Origin: Anaerolineae bacterium
Lineage (GTDB): Bacteria > Chloroflexota > Anaerolineae > B4-G1 > DUEL01
Direction of reading: 5' to 3'
Length of the DNA stretch: 24,124 bases
Assembly: GCA_029932895.1 (NCBI GenBank)
Contig: JAOZPF010000007.1
Location: 1-24,124 of the forward strand
The notes beneath the pieces are model-generated. The model did not search any database. It worked only from the letters and a program-made list of their open reading frames with translations, and was not told the origin of the DNA. A program made the translations under genes and the position numbers. Shown here piece after piece: positions 7,883 through 15,521 of this stretch. How positions within the stretch are numbered: the stretch's first letter is position 1; each line of letters opens with the position of its first letter.

Positions 7883-8665
7883 TCACCCTCGCGCCATCAC
7901 CAGGTTGCCGGATTCGTAACGACGCAGCCCGAGACGGAAGGCGAGCCACGCCACGGCTATGCTCCCAACCGCAAAGGCCGCCAGCCCTGCCAGCCGCGCC
8001 CAACTGAACTCGGTCAGCAACCCTGCCGGCACCGAGCCGACAAGCGCGGCTGGGACCAGCGTGTACAGCAGCAACCGCACGGCGCCGGGAAAGATGTCCA
8101 CCGGGTACAGCCCGAACGTGAGCAGCGCGTTCCTCATCTGCATCGCCAGGTTCTCGGCGTTGCCCAGCCAAAAAGCAAGCGACCCCACCAACACCGCAAA
8201 AGAGACCAGAATGCTGCCAGACAGCAATCCAGTCAACAAAAAGAGGGGCAGGTTCATCCAGTTGCCTGGCGCTGCGACCAGGAAAACCACCAGGCCAAAG
8301 ACCAGGTCGCCCCACGCCGGCAGCGACATTCGCGCCACCAGCAGGTGGAGCAGCGGGTCGGCGGGCAGCGCCAGATAATAGTCCAGGTCGCCGCTGGCGA
8401 TGATCCGCGCCACAGAGGAAGCGTTGCCGCAGACCACGTTGGCAACGCCAAAACCAAAGGCAACGACGCCATAGATCGTCATCACCCCGGCGAGGTCCCA
8501 TCCTCGCAACAGCGGCAGCCGCGTGAAGAGAACCCACCAGAAAAAGAGCAGCATCACGTCGTTGAGCAGCATGCCGAACACCTGCAAGAGAAAGGCCCCC
8601 CGGTAGGCCATCGCCGACATCAGGTTGTGCCGCAGGTAGCCCGATATCAACCGTACCGTCTTCAT
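7883..8665 (-). CDS. ABC-2 family transporter permease (COG3694-like)
   Basis: This 260-aa integral membrane protein has about six TM helices. It is one of two dissimilar permeases of an ABC exporter whose ATPase is encoded upstream; such trios (COG4586, COG4587, COG3694 type) are common, with substrate unknown. Cues include the N-terminal YLRHNLMSAMAYRGAF, the central loop IIASGDLDYYLALP and a small-residue-rich C-terminus. An in-frame ATG at 8677 overlaps the previous gene. ATG 8665 is preferred because GGAGGG lies about 5 nt upstream and it begins one base after the stop of permease 1. The secreted peptidase-like gene follows 12 nt downstream. Confidence 0.85.
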   Translation of the reverse strand: MKTVRLISGYLRHNLMSAMAYRGAFLLQVFGMLLNDVMLLFFWWVLFTRLPLLRGWDLAGVMTIYGVVAFGFGVANVVCGNASSVARIIASGDLDYYLALPADPLLHLLVARMSLPAWGDLVFGLVVFLVAAPGNWMNLPLFLLTGLLSGSILVSFAVLVGSLAFWLGNAENLAMQMRNALLTFGLYPVDIFPGAVRLLLYTLVPAALVGSVPAGLLTEFSWARLAGLAAFAVGSIAVAWLAFRLGLRRYESGNLVMARG

Positions 8666-8666
8666 C

Positions 8667-9455
8667 CTACCCTCCATGCACGACCATCCGCTGCCGGGCC
8701 AGCCGCCAGACCAGAGTGACCAGCCCCGTCAGCAACGCCACGTAGGCCACCTGCCCAGCCACCGCTCGCAGCACGAAACCCGGCTCAAAATCGACAAATG
8801 CTCGTGCCGGGGCATAGGTAATGAACTGGAACGGCAGCCAGCGGACCACGCGGCGGAGCCAGGCGGGGAACATCTCCAGCGGCAGGAACAACCCACCCAC
8901 AGTAAAGAGGAATTTCTGATAGATCCAAAACGCCGGCAGCACCTCCTCGATCCAGAAAGCGAGCAGGCCGATAAGGACAGCGATCAAGCCGTCCAGCACC
9001 AGGGCCAAGCCCGCCATCCCCAGAAAGGCCACCAGCCCCGGTAGGCTCCCCGCTGCTCGTCCCATCCCCACCGTCACCACAGCCGCCGCCGTCAACAGGT
9101 TGAGGAGAAAACGTGGGGCCGAGTTGCCCAGCGAATAGGCCAACTGGTAGAAGGGGTAACTGAGAGGTCGGGTCAACGTGTAGGCCAGGTTCCCCGCCCG
9201 AACCGCCTCGCCGATCTCGACGAAAACCCGTGAGGTAGATAGGGCAACCGTCTCGGTCATCGCCAGGTACCAGACCATATCGGTCAGCGAGTACCCCTCC
9301 AGGTCCGTGCGCCCACTGACCCCAAAGACAGCCGTCCACAGGGCCATAAAGACGCCCATAAAGAGGACCATCGAGATGGCCCGCATCACGAACTCGCCGC
9401 GGTAGGCCAACTGTTGCCGCGCCGCGGTGCGCAGGACAAAGCCGTAGCGCATCAT
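8667..9455 (-). CDS. ABC-2 family transporter permease (COG4587-like)
   Basis: This 262-aa membrane protein has about six hydrophobic helices and is the second permease of the exporter. The N-terminus has the family-like ARQQLAYRGEFVMRA, and the cytoplasmic loop reads IGEAVRAGNLAYTLTRPLSYP, equivalent to the SGDLDYYLALP loop of its partner. Its ATG overlaps the TGA of the ATPase gene as ATGA (9452-9455), so translation is coupled and equimolar synthesis is expected. Two tandem ATGs (9455 and 9452) are possible; the first is reported. Confidence 0.88.
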   Translation of the reverse strand: MMRYGFVLRTAARQQLAYRGEFVMRAISMVLFMGVFMALWTAVFGVSGRTDLEGYSLTDMVWYLAMTETVALSTSRVFVEIGEAVRAGNLAYTLTRPLSYPFYQLAYSLGNSAPRFLLNLLTAAAVVTVGMGRAAGSLPGLVAFLGMAGLALVLDGLIAVLIGLLAFWIEEVLPAFWIYQKFLFTVGGLFLPLEMFPAWLRRVVRWLPFQFITYAPARAFVDFEPGFVLRAVAGQVAYVALLTGLVTLVWRLARQRMVVHGG

Positions 9456-10441
9456 CCCTGCGCCTCCTCTTCACCGTAAATCCGGGCGATGATCTCTTCC
9501 ATTGGCGGATTGTCCACATTGATGTCCACGATAACATACCGCGCCACGAGCTGCCCCACCACCTTTTCGATAGGCTCGACGGCTGTATCGACCTCCAGTT
9601 TGACCCCGTACCCCTTTTGCTTGAGCAACCGCACGCCGGGGCCGTCGAACCCCCGCCACGGTTCTCCCAGCTTGAGCGAGACCGTCTTGGTGCGGATATA
9701 GTCCCGCTTTAGGGCCGAGACGCGGTCGTCATAGATCACCTCGCCGTGGTTGATGACCATCGCCCGCCGGCAGAGCACCTCCACATCCCCCGCGTCGTGG
9801 GAGGTGAGGAAAACAGTGACCCCCTCCTGCCGGTTCAGGTCCAAGATCAGATCGCGGATGCGCTGCTTGACCACCACATCCAGGCCGATAGTTGGCTCAT
9901 CGAGGAACAGGATGCGCGGGCGGTGCAGGAGCGAGGCAGCGATCTCGCAGCGCATACGCTCGCCCAGGGAGAGCTTGCGCACCGGCACCTGGAGGTAATC
10001 CCCAATTTCGAACAAGTCCACCAGATATGACAGCCGTTGCCGGTAGGCCGCCCGGTCCAGATCATAGATGCGGGCCAGAAGGTCAAACGAGTCGGAGGGA
10101 GGAAGATGGTACCAGAGCTGTGACCTTTGCCCAAAGACGGCCCCGATCTCGTAGGAAAGCTGCCGCCGCTCCCGCCATGGTGTCTTACCCAGCACCTGTG
10201 CCCAGCCAGAGGTGGGATAGAGGATGCCGACCAGCATCTTGATCGTGGTTGATTTGCCCGCCCCATTGGGACCGATAAAGGCTACCCGTTCCCCCTCATC
10301 CACGGCGAAGGTGATCCCCTTTACCGCTCTCGTCTCGCGGCGAGTCGGGCGGAAGATAGCGCGAATACTTCCCCCCAGCCCAGCCTGCTTCTCGCGGGTG
10401 ACAAAGGTTTTGCTCAACTCGCTCACCTGGATGGTGGCCAC
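9452..10441 (-). CDS. ABC transporter ATP-binding protein (COG4586-like)
   Basis: This 329-aa ATPase subunit powers the two permeases downstream. It has Walker A GPNGAGKST (57-65), Q-loop VFGQRSQLW, signature LSLGERMR, Walker B ILFLDEPTIGLD and H-loop TSHDAGDVE. A C-terminal extension of about 90 residues follows the nucleotide-binding domain. The N-terminal block of about 40 residues before Walker A (IRAIFRPTRRETRAVKGI) is typical of this uncharacterised exporter group. The start is GTG at 10441, with GGAGG 4 nt upstream. The GH99-like gene ends 98 bp upstream on the same strand; the gap holds a REP-like palindrome, so co-transcription with it is possible but uncertain. The substrate cannot be read from the sequence. 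Confidence 0.92.
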   Translation of the reverse strand: MATIQVSELSKTFVTREKQAGLGGSIRAIFRPTRRETRAVKGITFAVDEGERVAFIGPNGAGKSTTIKMLVGILYPTSGWAQVLGKTPWRERRQLSYEIGAVFGQRSQLWYHLPPSDSFDLLARIYDLDRAAYRQRLSYLVDLFEIGDYLQVPVRKLSLGERMRCEIAASLLHRPRILFLDEPTIGLDVVVKQRIRDLILDLNRQEGVTVFLTSHDAGDVEVLCRRAMVINHGEVIYDDRVSALKRDYIRTKTVSLKLGEPWRGFDGPGVRLLKQKGYGVKLEVDTAVEPIEKVVGQLVARYVIVDINVDNPPMEEIIARIYGEEEAQG

Positions 10442-10471
10442 CTGGCCTCCTTCACACTATTCACCTGATCC

Positions 10472-10493
10472 GGGCGAACGCGCAGGTTCGCCC
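10472..10493. repeat. REP-like palindrome in the GH99-ABC gap
   Basis: GGGCGAAC (10472-10479) and GTTCGCCC (10486-10493) are a perfect 8-bp inverted repeat around the loop GCGCAG. It sits in the 98-bp gap 10442-10539. It may stabilise or attenuate mRNA between the genes. The rest of the gap shows only the ATPase ribosome site. Confidence 0.55.
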
Positions 10494-10539
10494 CTACCGC
10501 CCCAACTACTCCATCCGCTCAATCCGCTGATCATCCTCC

Positions 10540-11865
10540 CTACGCGCGGCGGCGCAAGAGAGCGAGCAAGAGCAACAACATAGCCATCCCACCCGCCACA
10601 GCCCCCGGGTACTTGCGCACCGCCTGGGCAACCTGCCGGAGTGGCGGCGGGGTAGGTGTCGCAGTCGGAACCGGAGTGGGGGTTGGAACGACCGTTGGAG
10701 TTGGAGTGGACGTGGGGGTCGATGTGGCGGTGGCGGTGGGGAGAGGGGTTGGCGTAGTGGTGGCGGTTGCTGTTGGCGCGGCGGTGGCAGTAGCTGTCGG
10801 CGTGGGAGCAGGAGCGGCCGTCGGTATGGGGGTCGGCACCGCCGTTGCGGTCGGCGGGGGTGTCGCCGTGGGGTTGACGATGATTGCTGGCGGCACCCCT
10901 GCTGGCAGCGGCTCGCTGGCCCGATAGAGATCGCTCAACTCTCGCGTCAGGTCGAGGTAAAAATCGCCATAGCCCACGCTGGGCTCGATCTGCGAGCCTT
11001 CCATCCACTCGTTAAAACTGGTGATCACCACCCAGTCGGCCCCGCTCTCGATCGCTCCCTCCCAGCAGTCACGGTAGTAGGCCCCGCCGGCCCGGTCACG
11101 GACAAAGGCGTCCGGGCGGCCAGTTACCAGGTCGTTATAGCCCGGCATCACTGTCGCCACCCAGAACCTGACCGCGCCGTGGTCGGCGTTCCACTGGTGC
11201 ACCTGCCCTCCCCAGCGCCGCAGCGTCGCTCCTGGCTGGGCATCCCAGGCCACGCTATAGAGATGCGTGCCGTCAAAAGGCCCCAGATAGTCCAGATTCA
11301 CCCCCTCCGCAATCCAGATACTTGTGTGCTGGGGATCCACCTGGTCGCGGATTCCGTACCACGTCTCCACCGGGAAACGATCCTGCCGCCAGAAAAAGAC
11401 AACCGGCCGGCCGCCCACCCGCAGGTAGGCCGGGTGGGCCGCGTGGACGGAGAGCAGATACTGAAGAGCAGCCGTCACATCGGCTTCAGAGTTGATAAAA
11501 GGGCTAGTGACCTCGAAATCGACCGCCGCGGCAAAGCCATGCCGCGTGGAGATGTCCAGCAGCGCGGCAAAGTTGGTCTCGGTCTGGTTGTTCTCCACCT
11601 GCGGGCCGTACCAAGACTGGACGAGGGCATCGATCCCGGCCTGCTGGGCCTGGAGGACGTGGCGCTCGATGGCAGCGGGATCGGCCGAGAGATAGGGCTG
11701 GGCTGGCTGGTCAGAGAGGGGCTTCTGCCAAGTCGTCATATCGAACCAGGCGTAGTAAAAGGCCAGCACCAGCCGCTCGCCCAATCCGTCAGCGGGGGCC
11801 GGGCGGGCCAGTCCTGCCACAAGCAGCAGTACCACCAACAACAGAGCACGGGTGCGCCTCATCAT
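10540..11865 (-). CDS. Membrane-anchored GH99-like glycosidase on a Pro/Thr stalk
   Basis: This 441-aa protein has a signal peptide (about 1-26), a catalytic-type domain (about 30-318), a Pro/Thr/Ala stalk (about 331-409) and a C-terminal TM anchor with basic stop (about 421-441, ending RRRA). The domain starts with VLAFYYAWFD and carries ITSFNEWMEGSQIEPS near 281-296. Both resemble glycoside hydrolase family 99 and WbsX-like proteins, in which the acidic residues of the second motif act in catalysis. E286, E289 and E294 are candidates here. GH99 enzymes cleave alpha-mannosidic linkages; the substrate here is not known. The layout places the enzyme outside, tethered by both stalk and anchor. 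Tandem ATGs (11865, 11862) have no ribosome site, and the promoter would start the mRNA almost at the ATG, suggesting leaderless translation. Confidence 0.75.
   Translation of the reverse strand: MMRRTRALLLVVLLLVAGLARPAPADGLGERLVLAFYYAWFDMTTWQKPLSDQPAQPYLSADPAAIERHVLQAQQAGIDALVQSWYGPQVENNQTETNFAALLDISTRHGFAAAVDFEVTSPFINSEADVTAALQYLLSVHAAHPAYLRVGGRPVVFFWRQDRFPVETWYGIRDQVDPQHTSIWIAEGVNLDYLGPFDGTHLYSVAWDAQPGATLRRWGGQVHQWNADHGAVRFWVATVMPGYNDLVTGRPDAFVRDRAGGAYYRDCWEGAIESGADWVVITSFNEWMEGSQIEPSVGYGDFYLDLTRELSDLYRASEPLPAGVPPAIIVNPTATPPPTATAVPTPIPTAAPAPTPTATATAAPTATATTTPTPLPTATATSTPTSTPTPTVVPTPTPVPTATPTPPPLRQVAQAVRKYPGAVAGGMAMLLLLLALLRRRA
10639..10875 (-). repeat. Low-complexity Pro/Thr/Ala stalk-coding tract
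   Basis: About 79 codons of the GH99-like gene encode imperfect PT, TAT and TPTP repeats. On the + strand this appears as a G/T-rich tract of GTxG units. Such tracts are extended, potentially O-glycosylated spacers and are prone to slippage and length variation. It is not a separate gene. Confidence 0.8.
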
Positions 11866-11872
11866 AGGCCGG

Positions 11873-11901
11873 ATTGTACCACGGCCCTTCCGTTTGGTGA
11901 A
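11873..11901 (-). promoter_or_regulatory. Promoter for the GH99-like gene, possibly leaderless
   Basis: On the minus strand, TTCACC (11896-11901), a 17-bp spacer and TACAAT (11873-11878) resemble a sigma-70 promoter (9 of 12 matches). The start would fall near 11866, one base before the ATG at 11865. No Shine-Dalgarno is present. Confidence 0.5.
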
Positions 11902-11959
11902 GCGGAGTAGAACCGTGCCGGGCCAGGCGGGAAATAGTCGCGTCGGAATAAAACAGCCC

Positions 11960-11988
11960 TTGCCGCCGCCACACCTCTATCGTACAAT
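11960..11988 (+). promoter_or_regulatory. Promoter for the alpha/beta hydrolase gene
   Basis: TTGCCG (11960-11965), a 17-bp spacer and TACAAT (11983-11988) place the transcript start near 11995, just upstream of GGAGG (11997-12001). It diverges from the GH99 promoter about 60 bp away; nothing else is seen in the 143-bp gap. Confidence 0.55.
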
Positions 11989-12008
11989 ATAGCCGTGGAG
12001 GAAGCCCA

Positions 12009-12761
12009 ATGCCATTTACAAATGTTAACGGAACCAGGCTCTACTACACCGTGCACGGGAAGGGGGGACCAGCAGTCTTGCTGATCCATGGCGCGGGGGG
12101 GAGCCACCTGCACTGGCCCTCTTCCCTGCGCCGCCTGCCGGGCGCGACGGTCTATGCCCTCGACCTGCCCGGCCATGGCCGTTCGGAGGGCATGGGCCAC
12201 CAGCAAATCGAAGCATACGCCGCAGACACGGTGGGCTTTCTGGACGCGGTAGGCGTGAAACAGGCCGTGCTGGTCGGCCACTCTATGGGCGGCGGCATCG
12301 CTCAAACGATCGCCCTCACCGCTCCGCAGCGCGTAGCTGGGTTGGTGCTGGTATCCACCGGGGCCAAGCTACGGGTCGCCTCCGCTATCCTAGAGGGGCT
12401 TTGGCAAGACCTAGGCGGGACGGTCAAGTTGATCGCCGCATGGGCGTGGGGGCCCGAGGCCGACCCGGACATGGTAGCGGAAGGATGGCGCGCGATGGAG
12501 GCAACTGGGGCACGGGTCGTCCACGGTGATTTCGCGGCCTGCGACCGGTTCGATGTGCGGGCACGGGTATCCGAGATCGCCACGCCAACGCTGGTGCTCG
12601 CCGGCTCGGCGGACCGGATGACGCCGCCCCGCTTTGGTCAATGGCTGGCGGACCACATCCCCGGCGCGAGCTTTCACCTCGTCGAGGGAGCGGGGCACAT
12701 GCTCATGCTGGAAAAACCGGCCGCGGCCGCCGCAGCCATCACAACTTTCCTGCACTCGTAG
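12009..12761 (+). CDS. Alpha/beta-fold hydrolase
   Basis: This 250-aa serine hydrolase has the canonical order. The HGAGG oxyanion loop is near residue 27 (VLLIHGAGGSHLHW). The nucleophile elbow GHSMGG is near 90-95, with Ser as nucleophile. The acid follows in VLAGSADRMTPP and the histidine in EGAGHMLMLEKP near the end. This places it with the MhpC/haloperoxidase-like esterases; the substrate cannot be inferred. No signal peptide is seen, so it is cytoplasmic. The ATG at 12009 has GGAGG 7 nt upstream and its own promoter. It converges on rho, and its TAG stop forms one end of the palindrome between the genes. Confidence 0.9.
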   Translation: MPFTNVNGTRLYYTVHGKGGPAVLLIHGAGGSHLHWPSSLRRLPGATVYALDLPGHGRSEGMGHQQIEAYAADTVGFLDAVGVKQAVLVGHSMGGGIAQTIALTAPQRVAGLVLVSTGAKLRVASAILEGLWQDLGGTVKLIAAWAWGPEADPDMVAEGWRAMEATGARVVHGDFAACDRFDVRARVSEIATPTLVLAGSADRMTPPRFGQWLADHIPGASFHLVEGAGHMLMLEKPAAAAAAITTFLHS

Positions 12762-12784
12762 GGCAGGTCTTCAACCTGCCCTAC
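12758..12784. terminator. Palindrome joining the stops of hydrolase and rho genes
   Basis: GTAGGGCAGGT (12758-12768) and ACCTGCCCTAC (12774-12784) are a perfect 11-bp inverted repeat with loop CTTCA. The left arm contains the TAG stop of the + strand hydrolase (12759-12761) and the right arm the TAG of rho on the minus strand (12781-12783). No T-tract follows on either side. It probably acts as a bidirectional transcript end or 3' stabiliser, and resembles an inserted REP-type unit. Confidence 0.65.
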
Positions 12785-14070
12785 CTGTGGTTCTTGGCCA
12801 GCTTGGCAAAGAGGTCGAGAAACTCCTCATTATCCTGCGTCCCACGGAGAACGCGCAGCAGGTCCTGCATCGCCTGGGGGACCGGGTAACCGGAGGAGTG
12901 GGAATCCAAAAAGCTCTGCCGCATCAGCCACACCTTTTGCAGCGTCTCCTCATCCAGCAGCAACTCCTCCCGCCGCGTGCCAGAGCGCTCGATATCAAAG
13001 GCAGGAAAGATACGCCGTTCCTGCAGCCGCCGGTTGAGGTGGAGCTCCATATTACCGGTTCCCTTGAACTCTTCATAGATCATATCATCCATCCGGCTGC
13101 CAGTCTCGATCAGACAGGTGGCGATGACCGTGAGGCTTCCCCCCTCCTCGATATTGCGCGCCGCCCCAAAAAAGTTCTTGGGGGGATAGAGAGCGGCAGG
13201 GTCGAGGCCACCAGAGAGCGTCCGCCCGCTGGGGTTCACCACCAGATTGTAGGCCCGAGCCAGCCTGGTGATGCTGTCGAGGAGGATGACCACATCCCGG
13301 CCGCATTCCACCAGTCTCTTGGCCCGTTCCAGCGCCATCTCCGCCGCCCGTGCGTGGTTCTGCACCGGCTCGTCAAAAGTGGAGCTGATCACCTCCGCCT
13401 CCACCGAACGATCCATATCGGTCACTTCCTCCGGCCTCTCGCCGATCAGCACCACCATCAAGTGAATCTCGGGATGGTTGGCGGTGATGCCGTTGGCGAT
13501 CTTTTTTAGCACCGTCGTCTTGCCGGCCTTGGGCGGGGAAACGATCAAACCGCGCTGCCCCTTGCCGATAGGGGCGATCAGGCTCAACAGGCGCGTCGTC
13601 AGGTTGTGCGAGTCCGTCTCCAGAATCAGTCGCTCGTCGGGAAAGATGGGAGTCAGTCGCTCGAAACGAGGGCGCTTTTTAGCCGCCTCCGGGTCAAAGC
13701 CATTGACGGCCTCCACACGCAAGAGGCCATAGTACCGCTCGGTTTCCTTGGGAGGGCGGACCTGACCCACGACCATATCGCCACGGCGGAGGCCAAAGCG
13801 TCGGATCTGGGACTGGGAGACATAAATGTCATCCGGCCCCGGGAGATAGTTATGGGCACGCAGAAACCCAATGTTATCATCGACAATATCCAACACACCA
13901 CCGCCAAAGATCAGCCCCTCCCGCTCCGCCTTTGCCCGCAGGAGACGGAGGATCAGGTCCTCTTTCTTCAGGCGGCTATAGCCGGAGACATCCATCTCTT
14001 TGGCCATCTCCCGCAACTCGCTCAGCCTCTTTTTATCTAGATCGGCCATGTCCATCTTTACTGTGTCCAC
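12781..14070 (-). CDS. rho: Transcription termination factor Rho
   Basis: This 429-aa hexameric RNA helicase ends untranslated transcripts. The N-terminal Rho domain with helix bundle is at 9-50 (LDKKRLSELREMAKEMDV), and the RNA-binding cold-shock-like domain at about 52-125 (GVLDIVDDNIGFLR, then DIYVSQSQIRRFGLRRGD). The RecA-type ATPase core has Walker A PPKAGKTT (179-186) and Walker B VVILLDSITRLARAYN. The Q/R-loop region is unmistakable (PPKNFFGAARNIEEGGSLTVIAT, given here only as landmark words FFGAARN and EFKGTGNMEL). Length is near the E. coli value of 419. The start is GTG 14070, with GGAGG about 7 nt upstream. It is the last gene of the CBS-fbp-rho run, 32 bp after fbp. Confidence 0.97.
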   Translation of the reverse strand: MDTVKMDMADLDKKRLSELREMAKEMDVSGYSRLKKEDLILRLLRAKAEREGLIFGGGVLDIVDDNIGFLRAHNYLPGPDDIYVSQSQIRRFGLRRGDMVVGQVRPPKETERYYGLLRVEAVNGFDPEAAKKRPRFERLTPIFPDERLILETDSHNLTTRLLSLIAPIGKGQRGLIVSPPKAGKTTVLKKIANGITANHPEIHLMVVLIGERPEEVTDMDRSVEAEVISSTFDEPVQNHARAAEMALERAKRLVECGRDVVILLDSITRLARAYNLVVNPSGRTLSGGLDPAALYPPKNFFGAARNIEEGGSLTVIATCLIETGSRMDDMIYEEFKGTGNMELHLNRRLQERRIFPAFDIERSGTRREELLLDEETLQKVWLMRQSFLDSHSSGYPVPQAMQDLLRVLRGTQDNEEFLDLFAKLAKNHR

Positions 14071-14102
14071 AACATCTCCTCCCTGCGAAACCGCTCGCTC
14101 CC

Positions 14103-15113
14103 CTACCCGTCGTAGCGGGCGATGAACGCTTCCGCCTTTTCTACCAGCTCCCGGTTCCCGATGTACAGAGGTACGCGCTGGTGGAGGCTTTCGGGAACGA
14201 CATCGAGAATCCTCTGCCAGCCGTTGGAGGCCGCCCCGCCGGCATTCTCCGCGATGAATGCCAGGGGCGCAGCCTCGTAAAGCAAGCGCAACTTGCCCTC
14301 AGGACGCTTGGGGCTGGACGGATAGTAGTAAATTCCCCCATCCAGCAGATTGCGGTGAAAATCGGCCACCAGAGAGCCGATATACCGACCCGAGAGAGAC
14401 TCGCGCGGCTCCGCCTCGTCCATCCCCTGCAACCAGTGGGTGAACCGCAACACACCATCGCTCCAGCGTCGCTCGTTGCCCTGGTTGACGCTATAATACT
14501 TGGGGGTCTGCGGGATATGGATATCGGGGTGAGAGAGCAGAAACTCGCCCACTCCGGGGTCCAGGGTAAACCCATGCACGCCATTCCCCGTGGAGTAGAC
14601 CATCATCGTGCTGGAGCCATAGATGACGTACCCGGCCGCCACCAGGTCGCGCCCTGGCTGCATAAAGTCCTCCATAGTGGCTGGCCCCTCGGCCGACCTG
14701 CGGCGGTAGACGCCAAAGATGGTGCCGATGCTCACATTGACATCGATGTTGGAGGAGCCATCCAACGGGTCAAAGACCAGCACATAAGGGCCGGTGGGGT
14801 ACCCCTCCGGTATGTGAATTATGCCGGGCACCTCCTCTGACGCCATCGCGGCCAGCCGGCCGGTATACGAGTTCACCCGCACCATCGTCTCATTGGCAAA
14901 GACGTCCAGCTTCATCTGCTGTTCGCCCTGGATGTTCATCTTGCCAGCCAGGCCCAGGATCTCGACCAGCCCTGCCCGCGTCGTCTCCCGGGCGATGATC
15001 TTGGCCACCAGAGCGATGTCATAGAGCAGGCTGGAAAAGACCCCGGTCGCCTCCGGGTACGTGCGCTGCCGCTCCAAAATGTGTCGTTCGATGGTGATGA
15101 TTTCTTCGGCCAT
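14103..15113 (-). CDS. fbp: Fructose-1,6-bisphosphatase, class I
   Basis: This 336-aa enzyme hydrolyses fructose 1,6-bisphosphate to fructose 6-phosphate, the committed gluconeogenic step. The metal-binding motif DPLDGSSN is at 115-122, preceded by acidic SEE near 92-94; GKLRLLYEAAPLAFIAENAGG-type C-terminal residues (landmarks KLRLLYE and ENAGG) complete the class I active site. Length is normal. Class I enzymes are usually inhibited by AMP; whether this one is cannot be told here. The ATG at 15113 has an AGGGGGT ribosome site. The CBS-domain gene ends only 3 nt upstream, so the two are certainly co-transcribed. Rho follows 32 bp downstream. Confidence 0.95.
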   Translation of the reverse strand: MAEEIITIERHILERQRTYPEATGVFSSLLYDIALVAKIIARETTRAGLVEILGLAGKMNIQGEQQMKLDVFANETMVRVNSYTGRLAAMASEEVPGIIHIPEGYPTGPYVLVFDPLDGSSNIDVNVSIGTIFGVYRRRSAEGPATMEDFMQPGRDLVAAGYVIYGSSTMMVYSTGNGVHGFTLDPGVGEFLLSHPDIHIPQTPKYYSVNQGNERRWSDGVLRFTHWLQGMDEAEPRESLSGRYIGSLVADFHRNLLDGGIYYYPSSPKRPEGKLRLLYEAAPLAFIAENAGGAASNGWQRILDVVPESLHQRVPLYIGNRELVEKAEAFIARYDG

Positions 15114-15116
15114 CGT

Positions 15117-15521
15117 TTACCCCCTGTACCACACCCACTTGGACCTGTGCATACTTCTGATCACGTCGGTCGTGGAGAGAATACCCAACGGCACTCCCTC
15201 CTCGTCCACCACCAGCAAGCGGTGAATGCGGCTGTCCAACATCTTTTGTGCCGCCTCCGCCACGGGCACATCCTCGCCCACCTCGATCGCCTCCGGCGTC
15301 ATCACCTCTGCGGTCGGAATCTGGGCCAGATCCTCTCCATAGTGAGCGATGACGTCGATATGAGAAACCACGCCCAGGGGACGTTGCCCCTCCTGTTCGG
15401 CCACGATGATGGCGTGGACGTCGGTGTCTGCCATCACCCGAACGACCTCTTGCAAAGGTGCATCCGGGCGACAAAAGATCACCCCCTTGTGGTAGATGTC
15501 GCGGACTCTTTGTTCTGCCAT
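15117..15521 (-). CDS. Stand-alone CBS-pair protein
   Basis: This 134-aa protein is almost entirely two CBS motifs (a Bateman module). The first covers about 5-65 (GVIFCRPDAPLQEVVRVMADTD, landmarks GVI and ADTDVHAIIV) with HIDVIAHY, and the second about 70-125 (VMTPEAIEVGEDVPVAEAAQ, then HRLLVVDEEGVPLGILSTTDV). Such modules commonly bind adenine nucleotides and sense energy charge. An in-frame GTG at 15527 lies within the ribosome site; ATG 15521 is preferred because GGAGG sits 5 nt upstream. It lies 3 nt before fbp, which suggests, without proof, that it informs gluconeogenic flux about AMP or ATP. The 95-bp gap upstream to cdsA shows no clear promoter. Confidence 0.88.
   Translation of the reverse strand: MAEQRVRDIYHKGVIFCRPDAPLQEVVRVMADTDVHAIIVAEQEGQRPLGVVSHIDVIAHYGEDLAQIPTAEVMTPEAIEVGEDVPVAEAAQKMLDSRIHRLLVVDEEGVPLGILSTTDVIRSMHRSKWVWYRG

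Noticed and set aside
7046..8719. Long open frame on the + strand (557 codons) opposite the ABC permease and peptidase genes
   Set aside because: Composition is Arg/Gln/His-rich with no recognisable fold, no ribosome site, and it is fully antisense to well-supported membrane protein genes. It is a GC-skew shadow.
10613..10927. Val/Gly-rich + strand open frame resembling a repeat protein
   Set aside because: It is the complement of the Pro/Thr-rich stalk of the GH99-like gene; real coding is on the minus strand.
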